From Scatavimonas merdigallinarum (GTDB taxonomy: Bacteria; Bacillota; Clostridia; Oscillospirales; Acutalibacteraceae): DNA of 64,000 bases. The position numbers were made by a program, and so were the translations under genes. Below the pieces are notes generated by a model. That model saw only the letters and a program-made list of their open reading frames with translations, was not told the origin of the DNA and did no database searches. The stretch is from the NCBI GenBank assembly GCA_018713055.1, contig DVFW01000021.1:70575-134574 (forward strand), read 5' to 3'. This document shows positions 34,423-43,793 of the stretch, one piece after another; the first letter of the stretch is position 1; every line of letters begins with the position of its first letter.

Positions 34423-35994
34423 ATGAATCCGGTTGTTGAAATACTCGACTCCACATTGCGCGACGGCGCCCAGGGAGAAGGCATCTCCTTTTCTGTTGAG
34501 GATAAACTCAGTATTGTAAAAGCGCTTGACCAGATAGGCGTACAGTATATTGAAGCGGGAAACCCCGGTTCCAATCCAAAGGATCTGGAGTTTTTCCGGC
34601 GCGCGGGCGCGCTTTCACTGCTTCATGCGCGTCTGGTGGCTTTTGGGAGTACCAGACGGAAGAACATACAGGTTGAGCAGGACAAAAACATTCGAGCGCT
34701 GCTTTCTGCAAATACGTCCGCTGTTGCCGTTTTTGGAAAGTGCTGGCGCCTGCATGTGAAGGAGATTCTGTCTACAACAGCGCAGGAAAATCTGCGAATG
34801 ATATATGACACATGCAGGTATTTGAAAGAACAGGGAAAAACCGTGTTTTTCGACGCCGAGCATTTTTTTGATGGATATAAGGACGATCCCCAATTTGCAA
34901 TGCAGGCTTTGCAGGCCGCCTGCGATGCAGGGGCGGACCGCCTTGTTCTGTGTGATACAAACGGGGCGGCGTTTCCGGATGAAATTTTTGAAATTACAAA
35001 AAAGGTGAACGATCAGTTTGGCGGCAGAGTAGGCATTCATACACACAATGACCGTGCAATGGCCGTTGCAAACACCATTATGGCGGTCAAAGCGGGCGCC
35101 GTTCAGGTGCAGGGTACGTTTTTGGGTGTTGGAGAGCGTTGCGGCAACGCAAACCTGTGCTCCATTCTCCCCAATCTTTTGCTGAAAATGCACAGAAACT
35201 GTATACCGGAGGAAAATTTGAGGCTGCTTACTGCAACGGCCCGTGAAATAGCGGAGGTTTCCAACACTTCTATTAAGAAAAACGAACCGTTTGTCGGGAC
35301 CAGCGCGTTTGCACACAAGGCGGGAATGCATGCTGACGGCGTGCTGAAGCTGCCGCGGTCTTTTGAGCATATCAATCCCGAAAGCGTTGGGAATGAAAGA
35401 CGTTTTTTGATGTCTGAAATATCCGGGCGCACGGCAGTGCTGGAAAAGGTTAAGAAAATAGACCCGAGCGTCACCAAAGACAGCCCCCAGACCGTGCGTA
35501 TTTTAAATGAACTCAAGAAAAAGGAGCAGGAAGGGTATCAGTTTGAAGGCGCAGACTCTAGCTTTGAAATGTTGGTGCGCAAAACCCTTGGGACTTACCG
35601 GCCCTTTTTTGAGCTGACCAATTATAAAATTGTGACAGGCCGCCCGTGTGAACAGAATTACAGCGCCACAGCTACGGTTAAGATCCGCGTGGGTGAGCAA
35701 GACCAGCTGATGGCAGCCGAGGGCAACGGGCCGATCAACGCCATAGACAAAGCGTTGCGCGCAGCGTTGGAAGTTTTTTATCCTTCGCTTAAGAAAATGC
35801 GTCTGATCGATTATAAGGTTAGGGTAATGGATTCCAAACAGGCGACCGGTGCGGCCGTACGCGTTTTGATTACGTCTACGGATGGCGGGCGTGTCTGGAC
35901 AACGGTGGGCGTATCGCAGGACGTGGTGGAAGCCAGCCGCCTGGCGCTTACGGAATCCATAGAATATAAGCTGATTACGGACGCGCAAGCATAA
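34423..35994 (+). CDS. cimA: (R)-citramalate synthase
   Basis: This 523-residue enzyme of the isopropylmalate-synthase superfamily makes citramalate from pyruvate and acetyl-CoA, the entry to 2-ketobutyrate without threonine. 'ILDSTLRDGAQGEGISFSVEDK' at the N-terminus and the 'GIHTHNDRAMAVAN' metal motif fit the CimA subgroup rather than LeuA, whose first motif reads DTTLRDGEQ. A C-terminal LeuA_dimer regulatory domain ('ATVKIRVGEQDQLMAAEGNG') probably binds isoleucine. The ATG at 34423 follows AAAGGGTGG. Its pairing with ilvB under an isoleucine T-box makes the citramalate pathway to isoleucine the coherent reading. Confidence 0.92.
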   Translation: MNPVVEILDSTLRDGAQGEGISFSVEDKLSIVKALDQIGVQYIEAGNPGSNPKDLEFFRRAGALSLLHARLVAFGSTRRKNIQVEQDKNIRALLSANTSAVAVFGKCWRLHVKEILSTTAQENLRMIYDTCRYLKEQGKTVFFDAEHFFDGYKDDPQFAMQALQAACDAGADRLVLCDTNGAAFPDEIFEITKKVNDQFGGRVGIHTHNDRAMAVANTIMAVKAGAVQVQGTFLGVGERCGNANLCSILPNLLLKMHRNCIPEENLRLLTATAREIAEVSNTSIKKNEPFVGTSAFAHKAGMHADGVLKLPRSFEHINPESVGNERRFLMSEISGRTAVLEKVKKIDPSVTKDSPQTVRILNELKKKEQEGYQFEGADSSFEMLVRKTLGTYRPFFELTNYKIVTGRPCEQNYSATATVKIRVGEQDQLMAAEGNGPINAIDKALRAALEVFYPSLKKMRLIDYKVRVMDSKQATGAAVRVLITSTDGGRVWTTVGVSQDVVEASRLALTESIEYKLITDAQA

Positions 35995-36052
35995 GATGTG
36001 GTGTTTTGCAGGAAATGTTAACGAAATATTCATATTTTATGCAGCAAAAAAT

Positions 36053-36081
36053 TTGTTTTTCCGCTGGAAATCATGTATAAT
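36053..36081 (+). promoter_or_regulatory. Promoter of the citrate synthase gene
   Basis: TTGTTT (36053-36058), 17 bp, then a perfect TATAAT (36076-36081). The leader is ~85 nt and contains a short GC-rich inverted repeat around 36119-36142. Confidence 0.7.
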
Positions 36082-36170
36082 GAAAAACAATAGATGACTT
36101 TTATTCAGTTATAAGGGCCGCCCGCTGCGTCCTGCGGCGCTTACCCAAAACAGGAAAAGGAGTGAGGAAT

Positions 36171-37538
36171 ATGCAGGCTAAAAACAAGTTCAGCGAAATT
36201 ACCCCGGAGGTTATGGCTTTAAGTGAGATGTGCATAAAAAACAGCAGCATCGACCCGGCGCTGTATACGAAGTACGACGTAAAAAGAGGGCTGCGCGATT
36301 TAAACGGGCAGGGCGTGCTTACCGGCCTTACGGAAATTTCAGAGGTCTGCTCTACAGAACTTGTGGACGGCAAACGGATTCCTGTGGACGGCAAGCTGTT
36401 TTACAGGGGCTACGATGTGGAGGAAATTGTAAAGGGATTTATCAGGGACGAGAGGTTTGGCTTTGAAGAGGTTACCTATCTTCTTCTGTTTGGAAAGCTT
36501 CCGACCGGAGAAGAGTTGAATCAATTTACAGCGCTGCTTGACTATTACCGCACGCTTCCGACCAGTTTTGTGCGCGATATTATTATGAAATCCCCCAGTA
36601 AGGATATTATGAACGCAATGGCAAGAAGCGTTTTGACGCTGTATTCTTATGATGAAAACCCGGAGGATACATCGATCCCGAATGTACTGCGGCAGTGTTT
36701 GCAGCTGATATCGCTTTTCCCGATTTTGTCTGTTTACGGTTTTCAGGCCTACGGCTATTACCATGAAAACAAAAGCCTTGTGATCCACACACCTCAGCCG
36801 GAGCTTTCTACGGCGGAAAATATTTTATATATGTTAAGGCTGGACAGCAAATACACGCGGCTGGAGGCGAAGCTACTGGATATGGCGCTGGTGCTTCACG
36901 CGGAGCACGGCGGCGGGAACAACTCTACCTTCACCACGCATGTTGTAACCTCTTCGGGGACGGACACCTACTCTGCCATAGCGGCGGCGCTCGGTTCTTT
37001 AAAGGGGCCGAAGCACGGCGGTGCCAATATTAAGGTTGTGCAGATGTTTGACGACATTAAGGCGCATGTAAAGGATTATAGAGACGAAGAAGAAATTGGC
37101 GCATATGTCAGAAAAATTTTACATAAGGAAGCGTTTGATAAATCTGGTCTGGTTTATGGGATGGGCCACGCTATTTATTCCCTTTCTGACCCCAGAGCGC
37201 GGGTCTTTAAACACTTTGTAGAAAGCCTTTCCAAAGAAAAAGGAAGGGAGGACGAATTTGTCCTGTATTCAAACGTGGCGAAGCTTGCATCCCAGATCAT
37301 TGCAAAGGAAAGGAAGATTTACAAAGGTGTAAGCGCCAATGTAGACTTTTACAGCGGCTTTGTTTACAGCATGCTGGATTTGCCCACGGAGCTTTATACA
37401 CCGCTTTTTGCAATTGCAAGGATTGCCGGATGGAGCGCACACAGAATTGAAGAACTGGTTAATCCGAGCAAAATTATTCGCCCTGCGTATATGAATGTGC
37501 AGGAAAGACGGCCCTATGTACAGATTCAGGACAGGTAA
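36171..37538 (+). CDS. gltA: Citrate synthase
   Basis: This 455-residue protein condenses oxaloacetate with acetyl-CoA. Visible motifs are 'LFYRGYDVEEIVKGF', the His in 'VLHAEHGGGNNSTFTTHV', the second His in 'YGMGHAIYSLSDPRARV' and the catalytic Asp in 'SANVDFYSGFVYSML'. The layout fits the long bacterial type common in Clostridia. The ATG at 36171 has AGGAG 8 bases upstream; the GTG at 36162 is too close to it. It is monocistronic with its own promoter and terminator. Next to the citramalate genes it may supply glutamate carbon; no aconitase or isocitrate dehydrogenase is in the window. Confidence 0.93.
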   Translation: MQAKNKFSEITPEVMALSEMCIKNSSIDPALYTKYDVKRGLRDLNGQGVLTGLTEISEVCSTELVDGKRIPVDGKLFYRGYDVEEIVKGFIRDERFGFEEVTYLLLFGKLPTGEELNQFTALLDYYRTLPTSFVRDIIMKSPSKDIMNAMARSVLTLYSYDENPEDTSIPNVLRQCLQLISLFPILSVYGFQAYGYYHENKSLVIHTPQPELSTAENILYMLRLDSKYTRLEAKLLDMALVLHAEHGGGNNSTFTTHVVTSSGTDTYSAIAAALGSLKGPKHGGANIKVVQMFDDIKAHVKDYRDEEEIGAYVRKILHKEAFDKSGLVYGMGHAIYSLSDPRARVFKHFVESLSKEKGREDEFVLYSNVAKLASQIIAKERKIYKGVSANVDFYSGFVYSMLDLPTELYTPLFAIARIAGWSAHRIEELVNPSKIIRPAYMNVQERRPYVQIQDR

Positions 37539-37564
37539 ATAAAACGTGCAGTTTATGCGTTTTG

Positions 37565-37594
37565 ACAGGCACAAAGCTTTGTGCCTGTTTTTTT
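37565..37594 (+). terminator. Terminator of citrate synthase
   Basis: ACAGGCACAAAG and CTTTGTGCCTGT form a 24-bp perfect palindrome followed by T7. Confidence 0.88.
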
Positions 37595-37908
37595 GCATGC
37601 GCCCTGTGCCCTTTGTGCGCGCATGTAAATAAAGAGCTATGTGGTAGGTCTGTTTACCGCTGTTGCAGCGGATTATTACATGGTTGTACAGGGATTGGAA
37701 GCAGCGGCGGCCACCACATATTTACACTTTACAATGTGCGGTGCGGTGTGTTATAAATGGTAGTGGACTTTCAGGTAAAGAGTCGAAAAATCAAATTTTT
37801 AATAAGTTGTTAATTTTTTCACAATTTATTTTTTTGTTTTTCTTTAGAATTAAACGCAGTACGCTTTATTATATAATAATATAATAGCTTTTTGGGAGGG
37901 TCGGCGTT
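37595..37908 (+). other. Intergenic region without recognised gene
   Basis: These ~314 bp hold a short hairpin (CATGCGC at 37596-37602 with GCGCATG at 37619-37625), a moderately GC-rich middle and an AT-rich end with several TATAAT-like boxes (such as 37872-37877) that likely form the promoter of the next operon. No open frame or known RNA is seen. Confidence 0.5.
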
Positions 37909-40848
37909 TTGAGAATAGGATTGGATATCGGCTCAACAACGGTAAAATGCGTTGTGTTAAGCGATGAAAACAAAATAATCTATAAAACCTACGAGCGGCA
38001 TTATTCTCAGATTACGCAGAAAATTGCAGATATATTAAACGTAGTGCGCCATGAAATCAAAGGTGCAGAGCGCGCACTGATTGCGCTTTCCGGTTCTGCC
38101 GGTATGGGTGTTGCAGACCGTTGCGGATTAGATTTTGTTCAGGAGGTATATGCCACAAGAGTGGCAGCCAAGACCTTTATACCGGGCACGGATGTTATTA
38201 TTGAACTGGGTGGCGAGGATGCAAAAATTCTTTTTCTTACAGGTGGTATGGAAGTTAGAATGAACGGCTCCTGTGCCGGCGGCACGGGAGCGTTTATTGA
38301 CCAGATGGCTACGCTTTTGAACGTGCCGCTGGAGCAGATGGATGCACTGGCTTCTGAGCATGAAAAGACGTACACCATAGCTTCCCGCTGCGGTGTGTTT
38401 GCAAAGACGGATATCCAGCCGCTTTTAAACCAGGGGGCAAGAAAAAGCGATATTGCCGAAAGTATTTTTGCCGCGGTTGTAAACCAGACGGTTGCAGGGC
38501 TTGCGCAGGGCAGGGAAATTAAGGGGAATATTGTATATTTGGGTGGCCCGCTTACGTTTATGTCACGTTTGCGCCTGCGCTTTGATAAGGTTTTGCAGAC
38601 AAAGGGCGTATGTCCTGAAAATTCGCTGTATTATGTGGCCTGCGGCGCGGCGTTGTGCGCAGAAAAAGCGGTGGATTTTGATGCTGTAATTAAAAAGGTA
38701 GAGCATTACAGCGGCAGTGGAAATTTTGCATTTAACAAGCCGTTGTTTGAAAACAGGCAGGCTTATGAAACCTTTGTGCAGCGCCACAGCCAGGCGGATG
38801 TAGAAAAAAAAGATCTGAAAAGCTATCAGGGCAGCGTATATATTGGTATGGACGCAGGCTCTACAACGGTAAAGTCTGTTGTTATGGGGGAAAACGGGGA
38901 ACTGTTGTATTCTAAATACCAGCCCAACAGCGGTAATCCCGTGCCGATGATCAAAAGTTTTTTGGAAGAGCTGTACGCGGCGCGGCCGAATTTGCAGATT
39001 GCAGCTTCGGCTGTTACAGGCTATGGGGAGGAAATTATTAAAAACGCATTTTGCGTAGATTACGGAATTGTTGAGACGGTCGCGCATTTTTCTGCAGCAA
39101 AGCATTTTATGCCGCAAGTGGAATTTGTTATTGATATTGGCGGACAGGACATTAAATGCTTTAAAATACACAACGGTACGATTGACAACATTTTCTTAAA
39201 CGAGGCCTGCTCTTCCGGATGCGGCTCCTTTTTGCAGACGTTTGCAAATGCGTTGGGCTACACGATTGAGGACTTTTCAAAGCTTGGGCTTTTTGCAAAA
39301 CAACCGGTCGATTTGGGGTCTCGCTGTACAGTGTTTATGAACAGCTCAGTAAAACAGGCGCAAAAGGACGGCGCAACTATGGAGGATATTTCTGCCGGAC
39401 TTTCCATCAGCGTTGTAAAAAACGCGCTGTACAAGGTGATTCGTGCGTCCAGCCCGCACGAGCTTGGGAAGCATATTGTCGTACAGGGAGGAACTTTCCT
39501 CAACGACGCAGTATTGCGTGCTTTTGAAAAAGAAATGGGCGTTGAAGTTGTGCGGCCTTCTATTTCCGGGTTGATGGGCGCATACGGCGCAGCGCTTTAT
39601 GCCCAGAGCAAGGCCATGGCTGGCAGTAAAAGCACAATTTTGGACGCACAGGCGCTTAAATCTTTCCGGCACGAGATACAGGTTGTTTCTTGCGGACTAT
39701 GCCAGAACAACTGTAGGCTGACCGTCAATAAATTTGCAGACGGCAGGAGATATATAGGCGGGAACCGCTGTGAGCGGCCGATAACAAAAAAGGCACCGGG
39801 AAAAACGCTGAACATGTACGAATATAAGCTTGGGCTTTTACAGTCTTATAAACCGCAGAAAGGGCCCAGAGGAAAGATAGGCCTTCCCATGGGGCTGAAT
39901 ATGTACGAACTTCTTCCGTTTTGGTACAGCTTCTTTACAAAGCTGGGGTTTGAAGTGGTGGCTTCGCCGGTTTCGGACAGAAAGCTGTATGCAAAAGGCC
40001 AGCAGACCATTCCGTCTGATACGGTATGTTATCCGGCAAAGCTGATGCACGGCCATGTGCAGACGCTGATTGACAGCGGCGTTAAAACTATATTTTACCC
40101 GTGCCTGTCGTATAATGTAGATGAGGGCCTGGGCGATAACCATTATAATTGCCCGGTGGTGGCTTATTATCCGGAGGTTATTGCCGCCAATATGAAAGAT
40201 GTGTCCGGCGTGACCTTTATTAAGGAATATTTGGGCATCCACAGAAAACGGGATTTTCCTAAAAAGGCGCATCAAGCGCTGGAGAAATACTTTGACGGCC
40301 TTACGCTTAAGGAAGTAAAGCAGGCGGCTAAAGCGGCTTATGCAGAGTACAGCGCGTATTTTGAAAAGGTGCGCAGGCATGGCGACGAAATTATAAAACA
40401 GGCGGAAGAAGAAGGCAGGGAAATTATTGTATTAGCCGGCAGGCCCTATCATGTGGATCCGGAAATTAACAAGGGGATCGACAAGCTTATAACAGGCTTT
40501 AACGTTGCAATTGTTTCTGAGGACGTTGTAAGCTGCCGTGTGAAAAAATTTAGCACGACGGTGCTCAACCAGTGGACTTATCATTCGCGCCTGTATGCAG
40601 CCGCGCGGTACATTGCCGGCCGTGCAGATATGAATTTGATTCAGCTGGTTTCGTTTGGCTGCGGGGTGGACGCAATTACAACGGACGAAGTCCGGGAAAT
40701 ATTAGAGAAAAACGGAAAGATTTACACACAGATTAAAATAGATGAAATTACAAACCTTGGTGCAGTAAAGATCCGGGTGCGGAGCCTTTTGGCAGCCATT
40801 GCGGAGCAACGCGCCCGTCAAAGCACAGACAACCCAACGGCTGTTTAA
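37909..40848 (+). CDS. Acyl-CoA dehydratase activase-type protein with duplicated ASKHA domain and DUF2229
   Basis: The protein has 979 residues. Two BadF/BadG/BcrA-type ATPase domains of the ASKHA fold occur in tandem: the first at ~1-260 ('GLDIGSTTVKCV', Cys122 in 'NGSCAGGTGAFIDQMA', 'ASRCGVFAKTDIQ'), the second at ~305-560 ('GMDAGSTTVKSV', 'NEACSSGCGSFLQTF', 'GSRCTVFMNSSV'). The conserved Cys in each would hold a [4Fe-4S] cluster in the dimeric activator. The rest is a DUF2229-type domain ('PMGLNMYELLPFWYSFF', 'YPAKLMHGHVQTLI'). The family drives ATP-dependent one-electron activation of 2-hydroxyacyl-CoA dehydratases. The true substrate of these large fused forms is not known. The start is TTG 37909 behind GGGAGGG. 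Confidence 0.87.
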   Translation: MRIGLDIGSTTVKCVVLSDENKIIYKTYERHYSQITQKIADILNVVRHEIKGAERALIALSGSAGMGVADRCGLDFVQEVYATRVAAKTFIPGTDVIIELGGEDAKILFLTGGMEVRMNGSCAGGTGAFIDQMATLLNVPLEQMDALASEHEKTYTIASRCGVFAKTDIQPLLNQGARKSDIAESIFAAVVNQTVAGLAQGREIKGNIVYLGGPLTFMSRLRLRFDKVLQTKGVCPENSLYYVACGAALCAEKAVDFDAVIKKVEHYSGSGNFAFNKPLFENRQAYETFVQRHSQADVEKKDLKSYQGSVYIGMDAGSTTVKSVVMGENGELLYSKYQPNSGNPVPMIKSFLEELYAARPNLQIAASAVTGYGEEIIKNAFCVDYGIVETVAHFSAAKHFMPQVEFVIDIGGQDIKCFKIHNGTIDNIFLNEACSSGCGSFLQTFANALGYTIEDFSKLGLFAKQPVDLGSRCTVFMNSSVKQAQKDGATMEDISAGLSISVVKNALYKVIRASSPHELGKHIVVQGGTFLNDAVLRAFEKEMGVEVVRPSISGLMGAYGAALYAQSKAMAGSKSTILDAQALKSFRHEIQVVSCGLCQNNCRLTVNKFADGRRYIGGNRCERPITKKAPGKTLNMYEYKLGLLQSYKPQKGPRGKIGLPMGLNMYELLPFWYSFFTKLGFEVVASPVSDRKLYAKGQQTIPSDTVCYPAKLMHGHVQTLIDSGVKTIFYPCLSYNVDEGLGDNHYNCPVVAYYPEVIAANMKDVSGVTFIKEYLGIHRKRDFPKKAHQALEKYFDGLTLKEVKQAAKAAYAEYSAYFEKVRRHGDEIIKQAEEEGREIIVLAGRPYHVDPEINKGIDKLITGFNVAIVSEDVVSCRVKKFSTTVLNQWTYHSRLYAAARYIAGRADMNLIQLVSFGCGVDAITTDEVREILEKNGKIYTQIKIDEITNLGAVKIRVRSLLAAIAEQRARQSTDNPTAV

Positions 40849-40878
40849 GACAGATAACATTGCAAGGAATGATGCACT

Positions 40879-42204
40879 ATGGCAAAGCTTACTTACGATA
40901 AGACGGGCCGGCTGCTTTTTACAAAGGAAATGAAAAGGGAGTATACCATTTTGTTGCCTATGATGGCGCCGATCCACTTTAACCTGATTAAAAATGTGTT
41001 TGAAATGTATGGCTATAAAACGGTGCTGCTGGACACAGAAGGGCCGGAAATTGCACAGGTGGGGCTTAAGTATGTACATAACGATACCTGTTACCCTGCG
41101 CTGCTGGTGATCGGCCAGTTTATCCATGCGCTGCAAAGCGGTAAGTATGATCTGGAAAAGACAGCGCTGATGATTACACAGACCGGCGGCGGATGCCGTG
41201 CTTCCAATTATATTCATTTGCTCAGAAAAGCGTTGAAAAAGGCAGGGCTGGAGCAAATTCCCGTAGTTTCCCTGAACATGTCCGGGTTGGAAAAAAACAG
41301 CGGTTTTTCACTGACGCTGCCCATGATCCGCCGCGCAATTGGCGCGCTCGTTTACGGCGACACGCTTATGCTTTTAAGCAACCAGACCAAGCCTTATGAA
41401 ATACACCCCGGGGAAAGCATGGCGCTTGTAGATAAATGGGTCGGGACATTGACCGGGATGTTTAAAAAAGGAAAGGGCTTTTCCGTTAAGGAACAGCGCT
41501 CTATTCTGGACGAAATTGCAAAATCTTTTTCGCAGGTTCCCATAAAAAAGACGCCCAAGGTAAAGGTGGGCGTTGTTGGAGAAATTTACGTAAAATACGC
41601 GCGGCTTGGAAACAACAATTTGGAGCAGTTCCTGCAGGAGCAGGACTGCGAGGTATGCGTGCCCGGTATTATGGGCTTTGCACTGTTTAAAGTTGACAAC
41701 CGCTTGGAGGATATTAAGCTTTACGGCGGCAGCAAAATAAAATACGGAATTATCAAGGTTTTATTTGACTATCTGGAAAAGATGGAAACGCTTATGATTG
41801 AAAGCACCGCCAAATATGGGTTTATCCCCCCCGGAAAGTACAGTCATACAAAGGAACTGGTAAAGGGCGTAATTGGTTATGGGAGCAAAATGGGCGAGGG
41901 CTGGCTTTTAACGGCAGAAATGCTGGAACTTACAGAAACGGGCTATGCCAATATTGTTTGTACCCAGCCGTTTGGCTGCCTGCCCAACCATATATGCGGA
42001 AAAGGAATGATTCGCAAAATTAAAAGCATTGACGACCGGGCAAACATTGTGGCGATCGACTACGATCCCGGCGCACCGCGCGTTAACCAGGAAAACCGCA
42101 TTAAGCTTATGCTTGCTGTAGCAAAGGAAGCGCTTAAAAAGGAGATACAGCAGGCAGAGCGCACGCGTGCAGGAAAAACAGAAAAACCAGTAAAAAAAGA
42201 ATAA
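40879..42204 (+). CDS. 2-hydroxyacyl-CoA dehydratase (HgdB/CoA-dehydratase)-like partner protein
   Basis: This 441-residue protein begins 30 bp after the large activase. In many Clostridia the two are one ~1400-residue protein; here they are split. Family-like blocks: 'ILLPMMAPIHFNLIKNVFEMYGYKTVLL', 'YVHNDTCYPALLVIGQFIHAL', 'ITQTGGGCRASNYIHLLRKAL', 'QPFGCLPNHICGKGMI'. Several conserved Cys (in NDTCYPAL, GGGCRAS, FGCLPNHICG) may bind an iron-sulfur cluster. It is probably cytoplasmic and acts with the activase in a radical reaction; the substrate is unknown. A Lys/Glu-rich tail ends the protein, and a strong terminator follows. Confidence 0.82.
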   Translation: MAKLTYDKTGRLLFTKEMKREYTILLPMMAPIHFNLIKNVFEMYGYKTVLLDTEGPEIAQVGLKYVHNDTCYPALLVIGQFIHALQSGKYDLEKTALMITQTGGGCRASNYIHLLRKALKKAGLEQIPVVSLNMSGLEKNSGFSLTLPMIRRAIGALVYGDTLMLLSNQTKPYEIHPGESMALVDKWVGTLTGMFKKGKGFSVKEQRSILDEIAKSFSQVPIKKTPKVKVGVVGEIYVKYARLGNNNLEQFLQEQDCEVCVPGIMGFALFKVDNRLEDIKLYGGSKIKYGIIKVLFDYLEKMETLMIESTAKYGFIPPGKYSHTKELVKGVIGYGSKMGEGWLLTAEMLELTETGYANIVCTQPFGCLPNHICGKGMIRKIKSIDDRANIVAIDYDPGAPRVNQENRIKLMLAVAKEALKKEIQQAERTRAGKTEKPVKKE

Positions 42205-42215
42205 TGGCAGCCTTT

Positions 42216-42252
42216 AAAGAGCGGATGTGGCAAGGCACATCCGCTCTTTTTT
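42216..42252 (+). terminator. Terminator of the activase operon
   Basis: AAAGAGCGGATGTG and CACATCCGCTCTTT form a 14-bp perfect stem with a 6-nt loop and continuing T tract. Confidence 0.92.
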
Positions 42253-42349
42253 ACCGTTTTGAAAAACGCCGCTTTATCACCACGGGGAGGACCTGTAAAT
42301 GCAAGGCGCACAAGCGGTGCAAGAGGTATTACAGGCAAAATAAGGCATG

Positions 42350-42763
42350 CTAGCCGGCAAGGCATTTTAGATAACGGATAAAGGAAACAATCATAAACAC
42401 AAAGAAAAAAGCAATACCGACAATAAAAAGGATGGAAGCAACGCCTGCTTTGGAAAGCGAAAAGGAAAGGGCTGCCGCTGCGGTAAGCAGCGTGCCAAAA
42501 ATCCCTGTAAGCAGGCAGTTTATATTTTTTTGAATGCACTGCGCGTTTTCCATATGAAAGCATCCTCCGCAAGAAAAAATTCCGGCCGACAAAAGGATTA
42601 ACAGGACGATGGAAAGCACCGCCGCGATTCGGGCAAAGATTAAAAGATTGGGCGGAAAACCAAGCCCATATAAAACGCCTGCCACAGCTGCAAATAAAAT
42701 ACCGGCAGCTATACCAGGAACGCAAGGCAGTAATTTGCACTTGCATTTTTTTTGGCAATCCAT
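42350..42763 (-). CDS. Cys-rich small membrane protein of unknown function
   Basis: This 137-residue protein has an N-terminal 'MDCQKKCKCKLLPCVPG' with five Cys and about four transmembrane helices (18-38, 43-65, 80-100, 105-130). The ATG at 42763 sits behind GGAGAAAAA, supporting a real gene. I do not recognise a family. Longer frames on the same strand here are shadows. It lies alone between the activase operon and the agr-like locus. Confidence 0.7.
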   Translation of the reverse strand: MDCQKKCKCKLLPCVPGIAAGILFAAVAGVLYGLGFPPNLLIFARIAAVLSIVLLILLSAGIFSCGGCFHMENAQCIQKNINCLLTGIFGTLLTAAAALSFSLSKAGVASILFIVGIAFFFVFMIVSFIRYLKCLAG

Positions 42764-42932
42764 TGTATTTTTCTCCTTTTTCCAGTTTGAGCAGCAAAAT
42801 CATGGGGTGGATTTTTGCGGCCCTAATTGTATTTTATGCCGCTTGTCCTTATAGTGTGACACCAAAGTAGCGAATAAATATAGGCTTTTTTATTTTTGTA
42901 TTGGCAATAATGGCAGAAAATGATATATTCAA

Positions 42933-42961
42933 TTGAAAGAAAAAGTTTTTCCTGTTATAAT
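42933..42961 (+). promoter_or_regulatory. Promoter of the LytTR regulator-kinase genes
   Basis: TTGAAA (42933-42938), 17 bp, TATAAT (42956-42961) with a TG one base upstream (extended -10). The ~110-nt leader contains an inverted repeat (TATACAGTAAAC near 42967-42978 against GTTTACTATA near 43032-43041) that could form an RNA hairpin before the start. Confidence 0.78.
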
Positions 42962-43076
42962 GTCACTATACAGTAAACGGATCATAAAAATATAAATTTC
43001 TTCTATATTTTCTTTTTTATATTTTTTAATGGAGTTTACTATATTATTGAAATTTTTGTCAGAAAGGAAGACATAT

Positions 43077-43793
43077 ATGATAAAAATTGCTGTATGCGAC
43101 GACGAGAATATGTTTGCGCTTAGTTTCAAGACAAAACTTCGCGACGGTTTTCGCAAAGTATTAAAGCAGGAGATCATTGTAGATACGTTTGACGATGCAA
43201 ACGCGCTGCTGTACAAAATGAAAAACACAGCGTACGATGTTGTTTTTCTGGACATTGAAATGCCGGGCGTAAACGGCCTGGAAGCAGCAGGGTGGATTAA
43301 AAAAAACAGCGCCCGCGCGTTCATTGTGTTTACAACCAACCGTGACGACCTGGTGTTTGACGCGCTGCGCATAAAACCGCTTGGGTTCCTGCGCAAGAGC
43401 CACCTGGCGCAGGAGCTGGACGGCATGATAGATTACATAACAGAAACAGTAAATTTTTCTGACGCCAAGGTTTCCATTAAATGCAAGGAAGGCGTTGTCA
43501 ACCTGAACCTGGCGGACGTATTTTATTTGGAAAACGCGGGCAATTCTGTGTTTTTTGTTACGAAGGACAGAAAATACGAAACGCGCGACAGCCTGTATAA
43601 AAAAGAGCAGGAACTGGAGCAGTTTGGGTTTATACGCTCGCACGGCAGCTTTATTATTAATTTAAACCATATCTACAAGGTGAAAACAAAAGAAATAGTG
43701 TTAGACAACGGCTCTACGGTGCCGCTGAGCAGGAGCAGGCACAGAATACTGAAGGAAAAGTTTTTAAAGGAAATGGTAATAAACAATGAATGA
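43077..43793 (+). CDS. LytTR-type response regulator (AgrA-like)
   Basis: The protein has 238 residues. The receiver domain at ~1-125 has acidic 'CDDE' (7-10) and phospho-acceptor Asp59 in 'VVFLDIEMPGVNG'. The C-terminal LytTR DNA-binding domain at ~140-238 carries 'LADVFYLENAGNSVFFV', 'FIRSHGSFIINLNHI' and 'VPLSRSRHR'. These are AgrA/VirR/ComE-type regulators, which bind repeat elements next to the -35 region. The ATG at 43077 follows AGAAAGGAAG. Its stop overlaps the first kinase start by 8 bp. Its likely target is the palindrome shared by the agrB promoter and the promoter at 61.4 kb (inference). Confidence 0.93.
   Translation: MIKIAVCDDENMFALSFKTKLRDGFRKVLKQEIIVDTFDDANALLYKMKNTAYDVVFLDIEMPGVNGLEAAGWIKKNSARAFIVFTTNRDDLVFDALRIKPLGFLRKSHLAQELDGMIDYITETVNFSDAKVSIKCKEGVVNLNLADVFYLENAGNSVFFVTKDRKYETRDSLYKKEQELEQFGFIRSHGSFIINLNHIYKVKTKEIVLDNGSTVPLSRSRHRILKEKFLKEMVINNE

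Noticed and set aside
42060..42803. 247-codon minus-strand frame over the activase partner gene and the small membrane gene
   Set aside because: It is a shadow of better supported frames; composition is not protein-like.
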